Shown here in pieces: positions 31,807 through 41,523 of a DNA stretch of 64,000 nucleotides. A program made the position numbers and the translations under genes. Source of the DNA: Trachythela sp. YZ-2020 (taxonomy: Eukaryota > Cnidaria > Anthozoa > Malacalcyonacea > Clavulariidae). The DNA lies in the NCBI GenBank assembly GCA_016169945.1, contig JADLSH010000358.1, positions 3,009,001 to 3,073,000 on the forward strand, given 5' to 3'. How positions within the stretch are numbered: position 1 is the first letter of the stretch; each line of letters starts with the position of its first letter. The notes beneath the pieces are model-generated. The model was not told the origin of the DNA and ran no database searches. It worked only from the letters and a program-made list of their open reading frames with translations.

Positions 31807-33394
31807 TTATCCGAATATGTCAGGAGCTGTTTTCCGCTTCTTGGTCTGGTTGCTTCGGGTAGTAGACGCCTTTCTCTTTTTAGCTTGCTTTGTACGTTTT
31901 CCACTTCCTGTTTGAGCATAAGTTTGAAGTCGATTAACGGCTTTTCCCTTTGCGACGTTTACAGCTTCTTTCCCTCTGGTTTTTACTGCTTCTTCTAGAT
32001 TTATTCCAGAAGCAACGTCCCCTAGCACATTAGCGCCAGCATTCAAAGCAATTTTACCAATAGCTTTTGCTCCACTTTTTACCATAGGCATGACTGCTCT
32101 TGCAACGCTACGAAACAGGCCACCGAGTCCATAGCCCATTTGTCCATGACCCACAGTCAGGGGCGGATCTAGGAATTTTCGTACGTTAGTCAAAACATTT
32201 TGGTTCCACTACCCCAGGGGGGAGCATATTTTTTCGGTGGGAAGGGGGGGGACGCTATTGTTTTTAGCTAGGCAATAAAATGACTGTTTCAGCACGCACA
32301 GGAAACACAATTTGCCATATATTATGCTTATAGATATCGTATTACAAACAAGGTAACACCAAACCATGCGGTCAAAGACTCAAAATTTCGACATAACAAT
32401 TTGTGTAGTATTAATTGTGTAGTATTATTGTGTAGTATTTGGTTCGGTCGATAAAAATACTACATCCGTAATACCTTGGCTGATACAAATATTACAACAA
32501 AAGCCAATATAACGACCATGTAATAATATAAATGACCTTTTGACCAACCGCAAATATATGCTAATTCACCCAAGCGGCTTTTACCGGCGTGAAATAGACA
32601 CACTTTGAACTTAGTAATACTCAGTAATAGTATTAGTATCAGACTATAAACCAATATAAATAGAATCTCTTTGAATACCTTATCGCTGTACACTTCTTAT
32701 TTTGTTGACGAGCAATTCTGGGTATGAAAATATCTGCGCCAAAATCTCTCGACAGACTGATATCGGTGTCATTGATAGCATCTTGGACAGATCTTGTATT
32801 CAAAGCGTGCATTATACTCGATCCTCAAACCAATTTGAACCTTTGCGGTCAAGTAGCAATCAGAAAGACTTTATTTTCATTTCGTATTGACTGAAGACTG
32901 CTGAATACCCCAAGGAGCGCTGCTGAATACCCCAAGGAGCGAATTAGTCAAACAAATCGAGCCAATGAGAAAGGAGCATATTTCCTTAACCAGCCAATCA
33001 GAAAGCTCGAATATTGCCCAAATGAGTCAGACCCCCGCAAACTTTAGTCAAAATTCAAATGGACCAATCAAATGGCTAGAATCCGCCTCAGATTAGTCAA
33101 AACTCACGCAGGTAACCGCTATTTTGACTTTTTTACTGCAGGCTCGGCCGCTGCACGAAATTGATAACTGGAGTATTTTTTAATATTAAGTACTTCACTG
33201 TCGGCTGCCACTGCATGAAATATTACAACTGGACTATGTATTTTTATATCTGCGCATTTTTACCTTAGTCGCGTGACTAGTTTGACAACCCCTAGATCCG
33301 CCCCTGGACCCACTTGCCATGGACTGCCTCTGAAAACAGGCATTCCACGTCCTTGCTGTTGATCAAGATAGTAACGTACGTATCGATTATTCAT
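31807..33394 (-). pseudogene. minor virion protein gene interrupted by a hAT insertion
   Basis: The 5' part runs from ATG 33394 (MNNRYVRYYLDQQQGRG) to 33307, and the 3' part from about 32154 to TAA 31807-31809. Both parts are in the same frame on either side of a 1.15-kb insertion. The protein has a Gly-rich hydrophobic region (GYGLGGLFRSVARAVMP, AIGKIALNAGANVLGDVASG) and a Lys/Arg-rich tail. This is the make-up of Polinton minor capsid proteins compared with adenovirus pVI; that comparison is inference. The start lies 2 nt after the penton-like stop, and the stop lies 2 nt before the major capsid ATG. Confidence 0.8.
32158..33306. mobile_element. non-autonomous hAT-type element inside the minor virion gene
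   Basis: The ends are CAGGGGCGGATCTAGG and the inverse CCTAGATCCGCCCCTG. The flanks carry GACCCACA (32148-32155, then GT) and GACCCACT (33307-33314), an 8-bp duplication with one mismatch. The interior is AT-rich with no transposase. A 21-bp phrase with GAATACCCCAAGGAGCG is duplicated near 32900 and 32922. A 77-codon minus-strand frame (32460-32693) with hydrophobic stretches is probably chance. Confidence 0.88.
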
Positions 33395-33396
33395 CT

Positions 33397-34136
33397 TTAG
33401 GTAAAATAAGTATGCTGTCTGAAGTGCAGTGTTGTCACCACCTTCCCGTGTTCAAATGGCACAGGATCGCCATGTGTCGTTCCTTAAAAGAATTTCCATG
33501 TCTTCGAATGATTTGGTTTGGACAGGTACGTATTGTATGTTTGGGAAATGACGTCACCAGACTTTCCCTCAACAGGAATGCTTCTGAGTAATTGGGCGCT
33601 CGTATCTCCGACGATCTGCGGTTGAACAATATCACAATAAACGTAAATGGTCGTCATCCCAAACAAGTCTGCCACATAAGGACTTTCGGTCGTCTTTTTG
33701 AGTATTTTTACGTCTCCTCCAAACCCCAAGATAATCGACATTTTTTTATATAAGGCTAGTTCGTATGGAGTTTTCAATTGAACTGTCACTTTGCCGGTGC
33801 GAGCATTAAACGTTAACTTAATGTTGTCGTTAACATCTTTTGCCAATGCTTTATTGATGGCTTTGATAAGATCTTGCATTGTTTCGTAGTAACCGTAATC
33901 AATTTCTGTCGTCAAAAAATATCCGCTTCTGTCCTTGTGATAAATATGACTGCCGACTCCCCTTGCTAAAGTATACCACGAGTTAGGGTAAGAGATGGAA
34001 TACAAACCAACCTCCCAATCGCCATTCAAATCAATGGTTTGTGGTAATTTTACACGATAACTAGTCGTTTTGTTATCGGGAAAGACATCCAGGGATGCAT
34101 TGCTAGGAAGCTAAGATAAAAATGTGTTCCACTCAT
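33397..34136 (-). pseudogene. penton-like (single jelly-roll) minor capsid protein, frameshifted
   Basis: Starts at ATG 34136 (MSGTHFYL) and ends at TAA 33397-33399. The long open part, 33484-34029, contains NGDWEVGLYSISYPNSW and LYKKMSIILGFGGD, typical of the Polinton penton-base homologue. The frame is lost near 34112 (N-terminal) and again near 33500 and 33465, where the conserved end (DPVPFEHGKVVTTLHF) is found in other frames. The product would be the capsid vertex protein. It is the first gene of the compact late block. Confidence 0.82.
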
Positions 34137-34183
34137 TGTCACTACTAAAGTATGAATAAAAGACACACAACACAGGCGCTGGT

Positions 34184-35257
34184 TTAAATCTTGTTTATTT
34201 GAGAAGCAGGTACCCACGAATTAAACTTGTTCGGGTACCCTAGCCATTTTACAAGATATTGTACATTTGTGCCTCTACCACGTTTCTTCAAAACTTTTTC
34301 AACTTCGTAGACGTCATCCTGCTTGATAACCTTTTGCAACTCTTTATCGTAAAACGTTCCTTTCAGTTCCTCACCATCATAATCTTTCAACTTATACACG
34401 GGAGGATCACGAGGTACTTGTTTGCTTACGGTAAAGATTTCTTTTGAGAAGTTTGGCAAGTAACCTTTTTCAAATTTACGTTTGATTTTACTAATTCTAA
34501 CTTGATCATCAATCTTAAACTTATACTTTTTCTTGCTTATTGCACTGTGATCATCATACAAAGTGTGCCACACTTTCTTTTCGTTTTCAACAGTTACATC
34601 TGCTGGTTTTGTTTTAATACTGCGATGAACACTATGATTGTAAGAATACACTAAATCAGGCAGCATGTCAATGTATCTCATTGTTTTCTTGGCTGTAAAG
34701 TATCGCCACATCTTCGTCTTCAGAGTACGAATCAAACGTTCTACGATAGAGGCTTTCGTTTCTTTGTACGTGTTATACAGTTCTATGTCTTCTTCTTTCA
34801 TCAACGCTCGAAAATGTTTGTTTAAAAACTCAGTTCCTTGATCAGTCATGATCTTTTCAGGTTTGCGTCCAGACGATAAAATGATTTTGAAAGCTTCAAC
34901 CAGAGAAGGACCTGTTTTATTTTTCAGTGGAACTACCCAAGCATACTTTGAAAACACGTCAATGCATACGAGCAGATATCGATACCCATCGTTAAACTTT
35001 TGCATGGACTGTGTGTCCGCTAAATCCATCTGCCATTGCTGGTCGATGCCACCCACGATCACACGATTCCTTTTAAAATTGAGACGAATAGGTTTATGTA
35101 AAGTGTATGCATCTTGTTTCATCAACCATTCTTTAATTTTCTTACGGCTAATATCAAATTTCTCCTCTTTTTTCACGTCATTGTACAAACGATCCACTCC
35201 ACCATATCCTCCTGAACGTTTTGGATCGTAATAGACACTAGACAGGTACTCGTCCAT
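34184..35257 (-). CDS. retroviral-type integrase with chromodomain
   Basis: 357 residues, intact. The catalytic D,D,E triad is Asp78 (QMDLAD), Asp139 (MTDQGTEF) and Glu173 (ASIVERLIRTLK). A basic helical N-terminal region precedes it. A C-terminal chromodomain from about residue 313 carries VYEVEKVLKKR, VQYLVKWLGYP and SWVPAS. It should cut and join element ends, giving the 6-bp target duplication seen here; the chromodomain may direct insertion to modified histones. It could act in trans on other copies. Confidence 0.95.
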   Translation of the reverse strand: MDEYLSSVYYDPKRSGGYGGVDRLYNDVKKEEKFDISRKKIKEWLMKQDAYTLHKPIRLNFKRNRVIVGGIDQQWQMDLADTQSMQKFNDGYRYLLVCIDVFSKYAWVVPLKNKTGPSLVEAFKIILSSGRKPEKIMTDQGTEFLNKHFRALMKEEDIELYNTYKETKASIVERLIRTLKTKMWRYFTAKKTMRYIDMLPDLVYSYNHSVHRSIKTKPADVTVENEKKVWHTLYDDHSAISKKKYKFKIDDQVRISKIKRKFEKGYLPNFSKEIFTVSKQVPRDPPVYKLKDYDGEELKGTFYDKELQKVIKQDDVYEVEKVLKKRGRGTNVQYLVKWLGYPNKFNSWVPASQINKI

Positions 35258-35284
35258 GTCCGAGCATAGAATGAGAGAAATATT

Positions 35285-35611
35285 TTATTCTTCGACGTTT
35301 TGAATGGTGTGTTCGACATTTTTAATATTGTTGGTGGGTTCGTCATTTGTCAAAGCATCGTTTTCAACAGGTTTGTAATTTTTGATAGTTTTACTGTTGT
35401 AGCCCATCTGTAAATGTCCTTCGAGATTGAGATCATTGCGACCAACACTTATACCTACTCTAAACATTTTCTGTTTGTTATGATTTTTATTAATCTTTGG
35501 ATTTTTGCTAGCAGAGTGACCCATGTTTACGCGATGGCTTCTACTATACTCTGAAGATACCAGACTTGTACGGGTGGTATAAAACCTTTTCAACTTACGA
35601 AAAACTGTCAA
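35285..35611 (-). CDS. small basic Polinton protein, unknown
   Basis: 108 residues with a basic N-terminal half (MTVFRKLKRFYTTRTSL) and an Asn-rich C-terminal half. A possible internal start at MGHSASKNPK (about residue 30) begins Met-Gly-His and could be N-myristoylated. It ends 28 bp before the integrase start and its ATG is 35 bp from the divergent gene at 35647. No family is recognised. Confidence 0.5.
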   Translation of the reverse strand: MTVFRKLKRFYTTRTSLVSSEYSRSHRVNMGHSASKNPKINKNHNKQKMFRVGISVGRNDLNLEGHLQMGYNSKTIKNYKPVENDALTNDEPTNNIKNVEHTIQNVEE

Positions 35612-35646
35612 ACATTCTCTGATAGTCGTGAAGTAAAGAGCTAATC

Positions 35647-36057
35647 ATGTATCGTTCGTCTAAACATTTCGACATTGACAATAAAGAATTAGTTCTTCAT
35701 CATCGTCAGAAACGTATTGAAAAGAAACTGTTGAAAAGTTACGCTGAAGAAATCGCGTCAATTATATCTCGTCTTGTTGTTGAAAACTGCAATGGTTGCA
35801 TCATTGATCATCCGTCTCAAACACAACATGACTGTCTCATGATGGAAAAGGATGAGCAGCTATGTTTATACTTTGACGAAGCCTTGTCAAAAATTTCAGA
35901 AGCAAATGTCATGGAGGCTTTTACGGAAAGTTTGAACGATGTTAAGCCTAGAGTGAATGGTCTTGAAATGCTCAAGTATACATGTAATGATTGGAGAACT
36001 GTCTATTGTGCAGATCAGAGACGGGTGCTAAAACAAGAGACCTTTAAGTTATTGTAA
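35647..36057 (+). CDS. conserved small Polinton protein with Cys/His cluster
   Basis: 136 residues. A CNGCIIDHPSQTQHDC cluster at about residues 51-66 supplies three Cys and two His in a spacing that could bind zinc. An acidic helical region (LYFDEALSKISEANV) and TCNDWRTVYC follow. The DHPSQ-H-C motif is one I associate with proteins of animal Polintons, but no function is known. Divergent from the gene ending at 35285. Confidence 0.6.
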   Translation: MYRSSKHFDIDNKELVLHHRQKRIEKKLLKSYAEEIASIISRLVVENCNGCIIDHPSQTQHDCLMMEKDEQLCLYFDEALSKISEANVMEAFTESLNDVKPRVNGLEMLKYTCNDWRTVYCADQRRVLKQETFKLL

Positions 36058-36086
36058 CTGAACAGGAAGTGTAACAATCATGATTG

Positions 36087-36093
36087 TATAAAG
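36087..36093 (+). promoter_or_regulatory. TATA box before the basic core-like gene
   Basis: TATAAAG, 42 bp upstream of the ATG at 36129 that starts MPGKSKHSSRKR and 24 bp upstream of the first ATG at 36111. The distance favours the second start. Confidence 0.4.
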
Positions 36094-36128
36094 TAACACG
36101 GTTTTAAAATGTGTCTTCAGTTTGCAAT

Positions 36129-36404
36129 ATGCCTGGAAAGAGTAAACACAGTTCCCGTAAGAGGTCGTCAAAGAGAGACGTTTTTCGTTCGGTACGCAGT
36201 AAATCAGTTAAGAGAAACAATCGAAAAAGAGTCATTTTTGGCCAAAGGAAACGCATAAAAAATGTTACACGTCAGAATAAAACCACATCACACAGAATGG
36301 TGGACTCCTTACGTAAACGAACAGACAACTATTCTACGATGTTCAAACGATCCAAAGTGGTGATTAAAAAAGCAGGAAAGACATGTAAAAGAATCGAAAG
36401 ATAA
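36129..36404 (+). CDS. very basic, protamine/core-like protein
   Basis: 91 residues from ATG 36129 (MPGKSKHSSRKRSSKR); an upstream in-frame ATG at 36111 would add six residues. Roughly 40% Lys/Arg spread over the whole length, with few hydrophobic residues. Such composition fits a DNA-condensing virion core protein, like adenovirus pVII in character; that is inference from composition. Confidence 0.6.
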   Translation: MPGKSKHSSRKRSSKRDVFRSVRSKSVKRNNRKRVIFGQRKRIKNVTRQNKTTSHRMVDSLRKRTDNYSTMFKRSKVVIKKAGKTCKRIER

Positions 36405-36551
36405 CTTTTTATACTAAAACATGAACATTGTAAAGCTGTGTAATTAAAATCAAAACACAAAACTTTCTGCTGCTATTTATTTCTCTGTAAGGTTATAAAC
36501 ATCTAAAATCAAGTGGAAGCATTCAAATGTAGCAATCTTTACCAATTTCCC

Positions 36552-36558
36552 TATAAAA
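36552..36558 (+). promoter_or_regulatory. TATA box, first of a matching pair
   Basis: CTATAAAAACACTGC followed at a short distance by CTGATTTTGATCA. The same layout (CTATAAAAACCCTGC, then CTGATTTTCATCA) occurs at 36917-36952, so the two neighbouring small genes seem to share a duplicated core promoter. Confidence 0.5.
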
Positions 36559-36634
36559 ACACTGCGTCAAGTCTGATTTTGATCATAATCGCTCTACAGT
36601 GTCATAACACTACATGACTATCGACATACTGTTC

Positions 36635-36730
36635 ATGGCTAAGAATCAACTTGTGCTTCGTGTCAATATGTGTGCTTCTAGTTTTGAAAATAAAATCTTA
36701 AATGATTTGACAGATGAAGAGTTTGACTGA
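36635..36730 (+). CDS. very small frame, possibly 5' part of the next gene
   Basis: 31 codons from ATG 36635 (MAKNQLVLRVNMC) to TGA 36728-36730, following the TATA box by about 80 bp. It overlaps the next frame by 17 nt. Either a tiny leader frame or the N-terminal part of one gene split by a frameshift. Confidence 0.3.
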   Translation: MAKNQLVLRVNMCASSFENKILNDLTDEEFD

Positions 36731-36890
36731 GAAAGGGGTTCCCGTTTATGATGATGACGAAGATATATATGTATATACTAATGAAGAGTTTATCGAAAAG
36801 GTTTGGTATACATCTGTCAAGCATGGATATATTTCTGAAGATTACGATATCATGGGAAAGTTTCTTGACGAAATGAAAGTCACTCCATAA
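36714..36890 (+). CDS. 58-residue acidic protein, unknown
   Basis: ATG 36714 to TAA 36888-36890. Acidic (VYDDDEDIYVYTNEEF) and rich in Tyr/Asp/Glu, with C-terminus FLDEMKVTP. No family recognised. It lies between the core-like gene and the gene at 36980, in the same direction. Confidence 0.4.
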   Translation: MKSLTEKGVPVYDDDEDIYVYTNEEFIEKVWYTSVKHGYISEDYDIMGKFLDEMKVTP

Positions 36891-36917
36891 GCAGAAAATG
36901 TAACAATTTGAAAAATC

Positions 36918-36925
36918 TATAAAAA
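36918..36925 (+). promoter_or_regulatory. TATA box, second of a matching pair
   Basis: TATAAAAA 55 bp upstream of the ATG at 36980, in a context matching the sequence around 36552. Confidence 0.55.
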
Positions 36926-36979
36926 CCCTGCACCGCTCCTGATTTTCATCAGATCAAACAAACATTTTAAAGAAGCAAC

Positions 36980-37333
36980 ATGGTTTGGAGAAACATTGTA
37001 GCGCATTGGCTTTCAGATAAAATTATAACGCAAGAGGGAAATTTGGCAACTCTGGATTTGATGCGACTTTTGATAGAGAAGAATATAATACCAGCAACGC
37101 TTGTCGATAATGCGACGTTGCACTCCATTATGTTGACGCAAATCATATTGGAAACATTAACAGGTGTATCGGTACCCCGAGCCCCCCAGGGACCGAACTT
37201 TACCTATCGTATGAACGCTAAGGAAATGATGATGTGGGACTTGGCTAGAAAAAACGAAAAACAAGTGGCGGCGCTAGAAGAAGAAACGGGGGTGAATTTG
37301 GATAATTATCACAAACTAAACATTGGAAATTAA
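36980..37333 (+). CDS. 117-residue Polinton protein, unknown
   Basis: Starts MVWRNIVAHWLSDK. Mostly helical in character, with a hydrophobic middle (LHSIMLTQIILETLTGV) and a charged C-terminus (RKNEKQVAALEEETGVN) that could form a coiled coil. An AATAAA overlaps the stop region (37331). Convergent with the polymerase gene that ends at 37446. No family recognised. Confidence 0.55.
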   Translation: MVWRNIVAHWLSDKIITQEGNLATLDLMRLLIEKNIIPATLVDNATLHSIMLTQIILETLTGVSVPRAPQGPNFTYRMNAKEMMMWDLARKNEKQVAALEEETGVNLDNYHKLNIGN

Positions 37334-38012
37334 TAAACGATCCTGTAACATTTATTTCAAACTTTTAACAACAATTAAGCATAGAAAACTTTTAATTATA
37401 TTTTAAACGTATAACTATTTCAATAAATAGAACGGTTCTTTGTATTTAAAATCCATAAGGTAATGTTTTGTAATCATCAATAATAACACGTTTGTTATAT
37501 ACAATGCGATAGTCCTTTTTCATGCGTTTGGTCTCAATGTTTTTTGTTTTCGTATTTCTTGTTATCTTGTACGGGATATCAACGGATACTTGCCGGGTTT
37601 CTTTACATACTGCGTGCAAATGCACCAACTCACGTATAACATCAATGTTCACTTTCTTTAGCGCAGAGCAGTTGAGTGTGATACCTCGTATTTTCGTTTC
37701 CACTTTGTTCGTGTTGGTGCGATAACAATAATTCTTAGGACCTCCTGAAATGAATGTAGTGATGTGATCCCCTTTCAATTCATCCGTTAATTCGCCCAGA
37801 TAAGGAGGTGGTGAAAGCGGCGATGACCACGTTGGTTTTGGCATTGGGTTCGATGAAATTTTCGGTGTATTCGTATTGGATTTCGATTATTTCGTCACTT
37901 ACGAGATTCGCGTCGAGCACGTTAATTTCGTCCGAGGTCAGATAGTCAAAATACACCTGCGGGTCTTTAATCTGTTCCGTTTTGGCCATATTAGGGCGTT
38001 GTGCAAATTTAC

Positions 38013-38095
38013 CTAGGGGGAAAAGCAGCCATAAGTATCTCATCATATCGTACTTAGAAAATTGTTACGGGGAACTATGGGTTTAGAATACATAC
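38013..38095 (-). other. pPolB intron 3
   Basis: Donor GTATGT, acceptor CCCCCTAG, 83 bp. It splits the Gly-Lys of the motif B segment NSFWGKF. Confidence 0.85.
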
Positions 38096-38664
38096 CCCAA
38101 AACGAGTTCAGCATCAACTTAGCAAGTGCACGCAATCCAGGATTGTGTTCAATTTTGCTTCGATCCAGCTGTATCCCCTCAACCTCTAGGTACTCGTCCA
38201 CATAACGCTGTTTTTGTTCTTCGGTGACGCAGTCCTTCGGGTACCCGCTCGCCTCCTGCTTGATCTTGAGGAAGGTGTTCACATAATCTTTAAACAGCTC
38301 GTCAGAGGTTTCGGGAAAATGCCACACTTCGTGGAGTTGTAGGATTTGATAACCTTTCTCTAGGGCTTTCTCCAACTCTACGTGGCACCAGGTTCCCTGA
38401 ATGGCTCTTTCGTTATCGGAATGGGTACAAGTATTTTGGTTACACGTATCTGCACAGGTTTTGCAAAGAGGGAACATCAACTTGTCCTGAGTGCGATAGG
38501 GAAGGACAGGATGAAACAGACCTCGAGGCGGAAGCACCGTACACTTGATCAAGCCAAAATAGGTGGAGATATCATCAAAGTTCTCGGTGATAATGCGTGC
38601 ATGTCCGACAACCGCTCGCGTCATCTTGTTGGACCAGGGATAGAGCGAGGTGTAATCTAGGTAT

Positions 38665-38741
38665 CTGTAAGAAAATGACGTCATAATTAGACTCTGACGT
38701 CATCACCCGATTTACTCTGTCGTAAGAATATAACAACGTAC
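38665..38741 (-). other. pPolB intron 2
   Basis: Donor AAG|GTACGT, acceptor TTTCTTACAG, 77 bp, phase 2. It joins the codons just before YLDYTSLYPW. Confidence 0.85.
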
Positions 38742-39032
38742 CTTATTTTCTCACCCTCTTTGCATTCGTGATAGAGTTTCGCCGCGTTGGTTCGTCTCCA
38801 AAAAAGGCATCACGAGGCTCCAAGGGTTCGACCGCTTCATAGTGTTCGAAATATCGCTCCATGTCTTCATCGCGCTGTAATTCTCGTTTGATCTCGCATT
38901 CCCACACTTCCACCATATTGTACCCATGGCCTTTCAAGTACATCGCCTTTTCCACGGTGGATTGATGGAGATCCTGCATCGTTTTACCATTGACGGGATT
39001 CACGGTATCTCGGGCATAACAGTTTAAACACC

Positions 39033-39105
39033 CTGTGAAAAAGACCAACTTTTAGAACACACACACACACACACAACCACTAACTTTGAAAAAACGACAA
39101 CTTAC
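39033..39105 (-). other. pPolB intron 1 with (AC)n run
   Basis: Donor ATG|GTAAGT, acceptor TTTTTCACAG, 73 bp. It joins CFWHG to CLNCYA. The intron holds the AC-repeat at 39056-39075. Confidence 0.85.
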
Positions 39106-41523
39106 CATGCCAGAAACATCCATTTATTTCATAGGCTGTATTGCTTTCTTCGTGATATCCATCCAATAAATAGTTGCCAACGCGTTTTTCTCCGCCATTG
39201 TAGGCATGTTTGATGTAGATTTCGTTCTTTTGAGCGGTGTAGGACAACCATTTTCGCGCCAGGACGGATTGTTTGTTTTCCGGACAGTAACCATGTGGTG
39301 GAATGATAGCGATGGTGTTTTCTTTTAGGTAATTTGATCGATATACCAGATTACACGCTGACGCAATAGTAAGGCATTTCTCAAAGGGGTCGATATCGGT
39401 GACATCACGGAACAGTTCGCGAAACTCGAGACAACAACGACGGAGAATATCAACATCGGAACGGCAGTAATTTAAGATCTCTTGCTGGAAATTGAACACG
39501 TATTTGTTCTGTTTGAGAGGTTGGTACCACTCGAAGAATTTCGACCGTCGGGAGACATACCATCTGGATCGTAATACCACGAATCAGGAAGTTCGCCAAC
39601 ATACTGTTTGTTCTCTTTCTTGTTGAAATGATGAGGAAAATAGCCTTTTGCATGTTCGTCCAAACCAAAGGTTTTGGGGAAATCCGCGAGTTTCAAAGGG
39701 ATAAAGCTCAGGGAATCGATGAACTTGATGTTAAACATCTCCACGGATAAGGTAAGGACCTTGGCACCCCGCATGATAACGTCGTACTTAACACCGTTCT
39801 CGCGTAGATATTGGAGAATGAAATAACTGTCGTAGCCTTGGAAGTTATGCGCCATCACGATACAGTTCGCATGTTCCTTAGTGAATAGCCATTCGCAGAA
39901 TTCGTTTCGCGTGTTATCCCCTTGAAACACCCATTCGTCACCGGCTTCGTTTTGTATGATACACAAGTTCGGTTCATGGTTACCGTTTTCTTGACGGCAT
40001 TCGAAATCGAAAAATAATAATTCATTGTATCCCCTTTCATGCGCGTCATCATCGGCTTCGGTATCGGACAAGTCTACGTCTTCGACCGTGTTTCTTCGTT
40101 TTACAGGTTGCATGTAGCAGCGGTGATTGTCGGGTCGAGTGTACTCTCTACATATAGGGCATCGAGTCAGGCCACAATGGTGCTTTTCCGGTTTTCTGGC
40201 ACTTCGTTTGACGACCGTATTACAATCTGGGCATTTGACTACGTGTGCACAGGTGGATTTTGTATTTCCCACCACTTGTTTATGTCTGTCAAAACACTCT
40301 TGACTCTTGAAATACCGGTTACATGCATCACAACGAATCCAGGACATAATAGGACAGTTTGGAAAATAGCACAGTTTACACGCGCCAGGACATATATGAT
40401 CTCCCTGATTATTGTATGCTTTCTTGCAAGTATGACAGTACTTATTACGAGCGAAAAAGCCGGGCATACTCGTGATCACGTCGTAATGGTTGTCGTGCAG
40501 ATAGAGGTATATTTTTTTCTCCTTTTCCGGACCGGAATAAAGGAGACTGCTTTGGTGCTCTTTAGACACGATGTTGATTTGGTAGTCGGAGAGATTTGAA
40601 ACTGTTTCAGTTTTCTGTGAGTCACGAGAGGTTTGAAACTGTTTCACCTCATTCATTCCACAGGGACCGAGGGGGACGCCAGCATTTTGATGTAGTTCTT
40701 GAGCTAAACGTGTTTGTAGTGGTCGTCGATGGTCAACTATACTCTTGTACTGTCTATCGTTATCAATTTTAGCTTTGGCAACAACGAGGGCTCTGGCTAG
40801 ACACAATTCATCCTTGTTTTGAATGCGTACAATCGAACCTTTTTAGCCAAATGCTTCTCCAAATTGATTTCGCTTCGCTTCGTGCCCTTCCCACCTTGGG
40901 GCATTTCCACATGAATAAGGTTGACGTTAACAGCTTCGTTTAGCCTAAATTCATGATTGGATTGGATCACACGCTTTATTTCAGCCAACACGCGTTCGGT
41001 CGTAAGTCGTTGCCGTGGCATGAATGGGAGAGAAATGGGGTACTCCAGTTGAGGCGATCGCAACACAAAACGGACTTGATCGTGCATGGGAATATCTTGG
41101 GTAACAGTATCCAATAAACTTTGAAATATTTCGTGAAGGCGGCTGTGGTACTGCGAGAGTTCCAGATGAGAAAACGTATCCGTAAATTGAATAGTATAAT
41201 CCGTACCAGTCGTTCGGAACTTTTTGACTTGAACTTGCTTCACATCAGTCACCGTAAAGTTGTTTTCATTAACCTCGCCAGCCGTACTTGTCTCAGCGCC
41301 GTCGTTTACTTCATCGTGGGTCCTCTTCTGCCCTCGGCCAACCTGTAGCAGCGGCTCGTCGTCTTGCCAATCACGATAGAAGCGCACTCTTTCTTCGGGT
41401 GACCAGTGACGAATTAATTCATGTAGCTGTGAATCCTCGTTTATTTCCAAAAGAGGCTCGTCGTTCTGCCATTCGTGCAAAAACAATTGTCGTTGCTGTG
41501 GAGTCCACGAATCGGTAAGGTAT

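Noticed and set aside
32460..32693. 77-codon hydrophobic frame inside the hAT insertion
   Set aside because: AT-rich DNA readily encodes such residues; no start context or relatives. A membrane protein is not supported.
40039..40599. 186-codon plus-strand frame inside the polymerase gene
   Set aside because: Opposite strand of the conserved Cys-rich and exonuclease region; no domain of its own.
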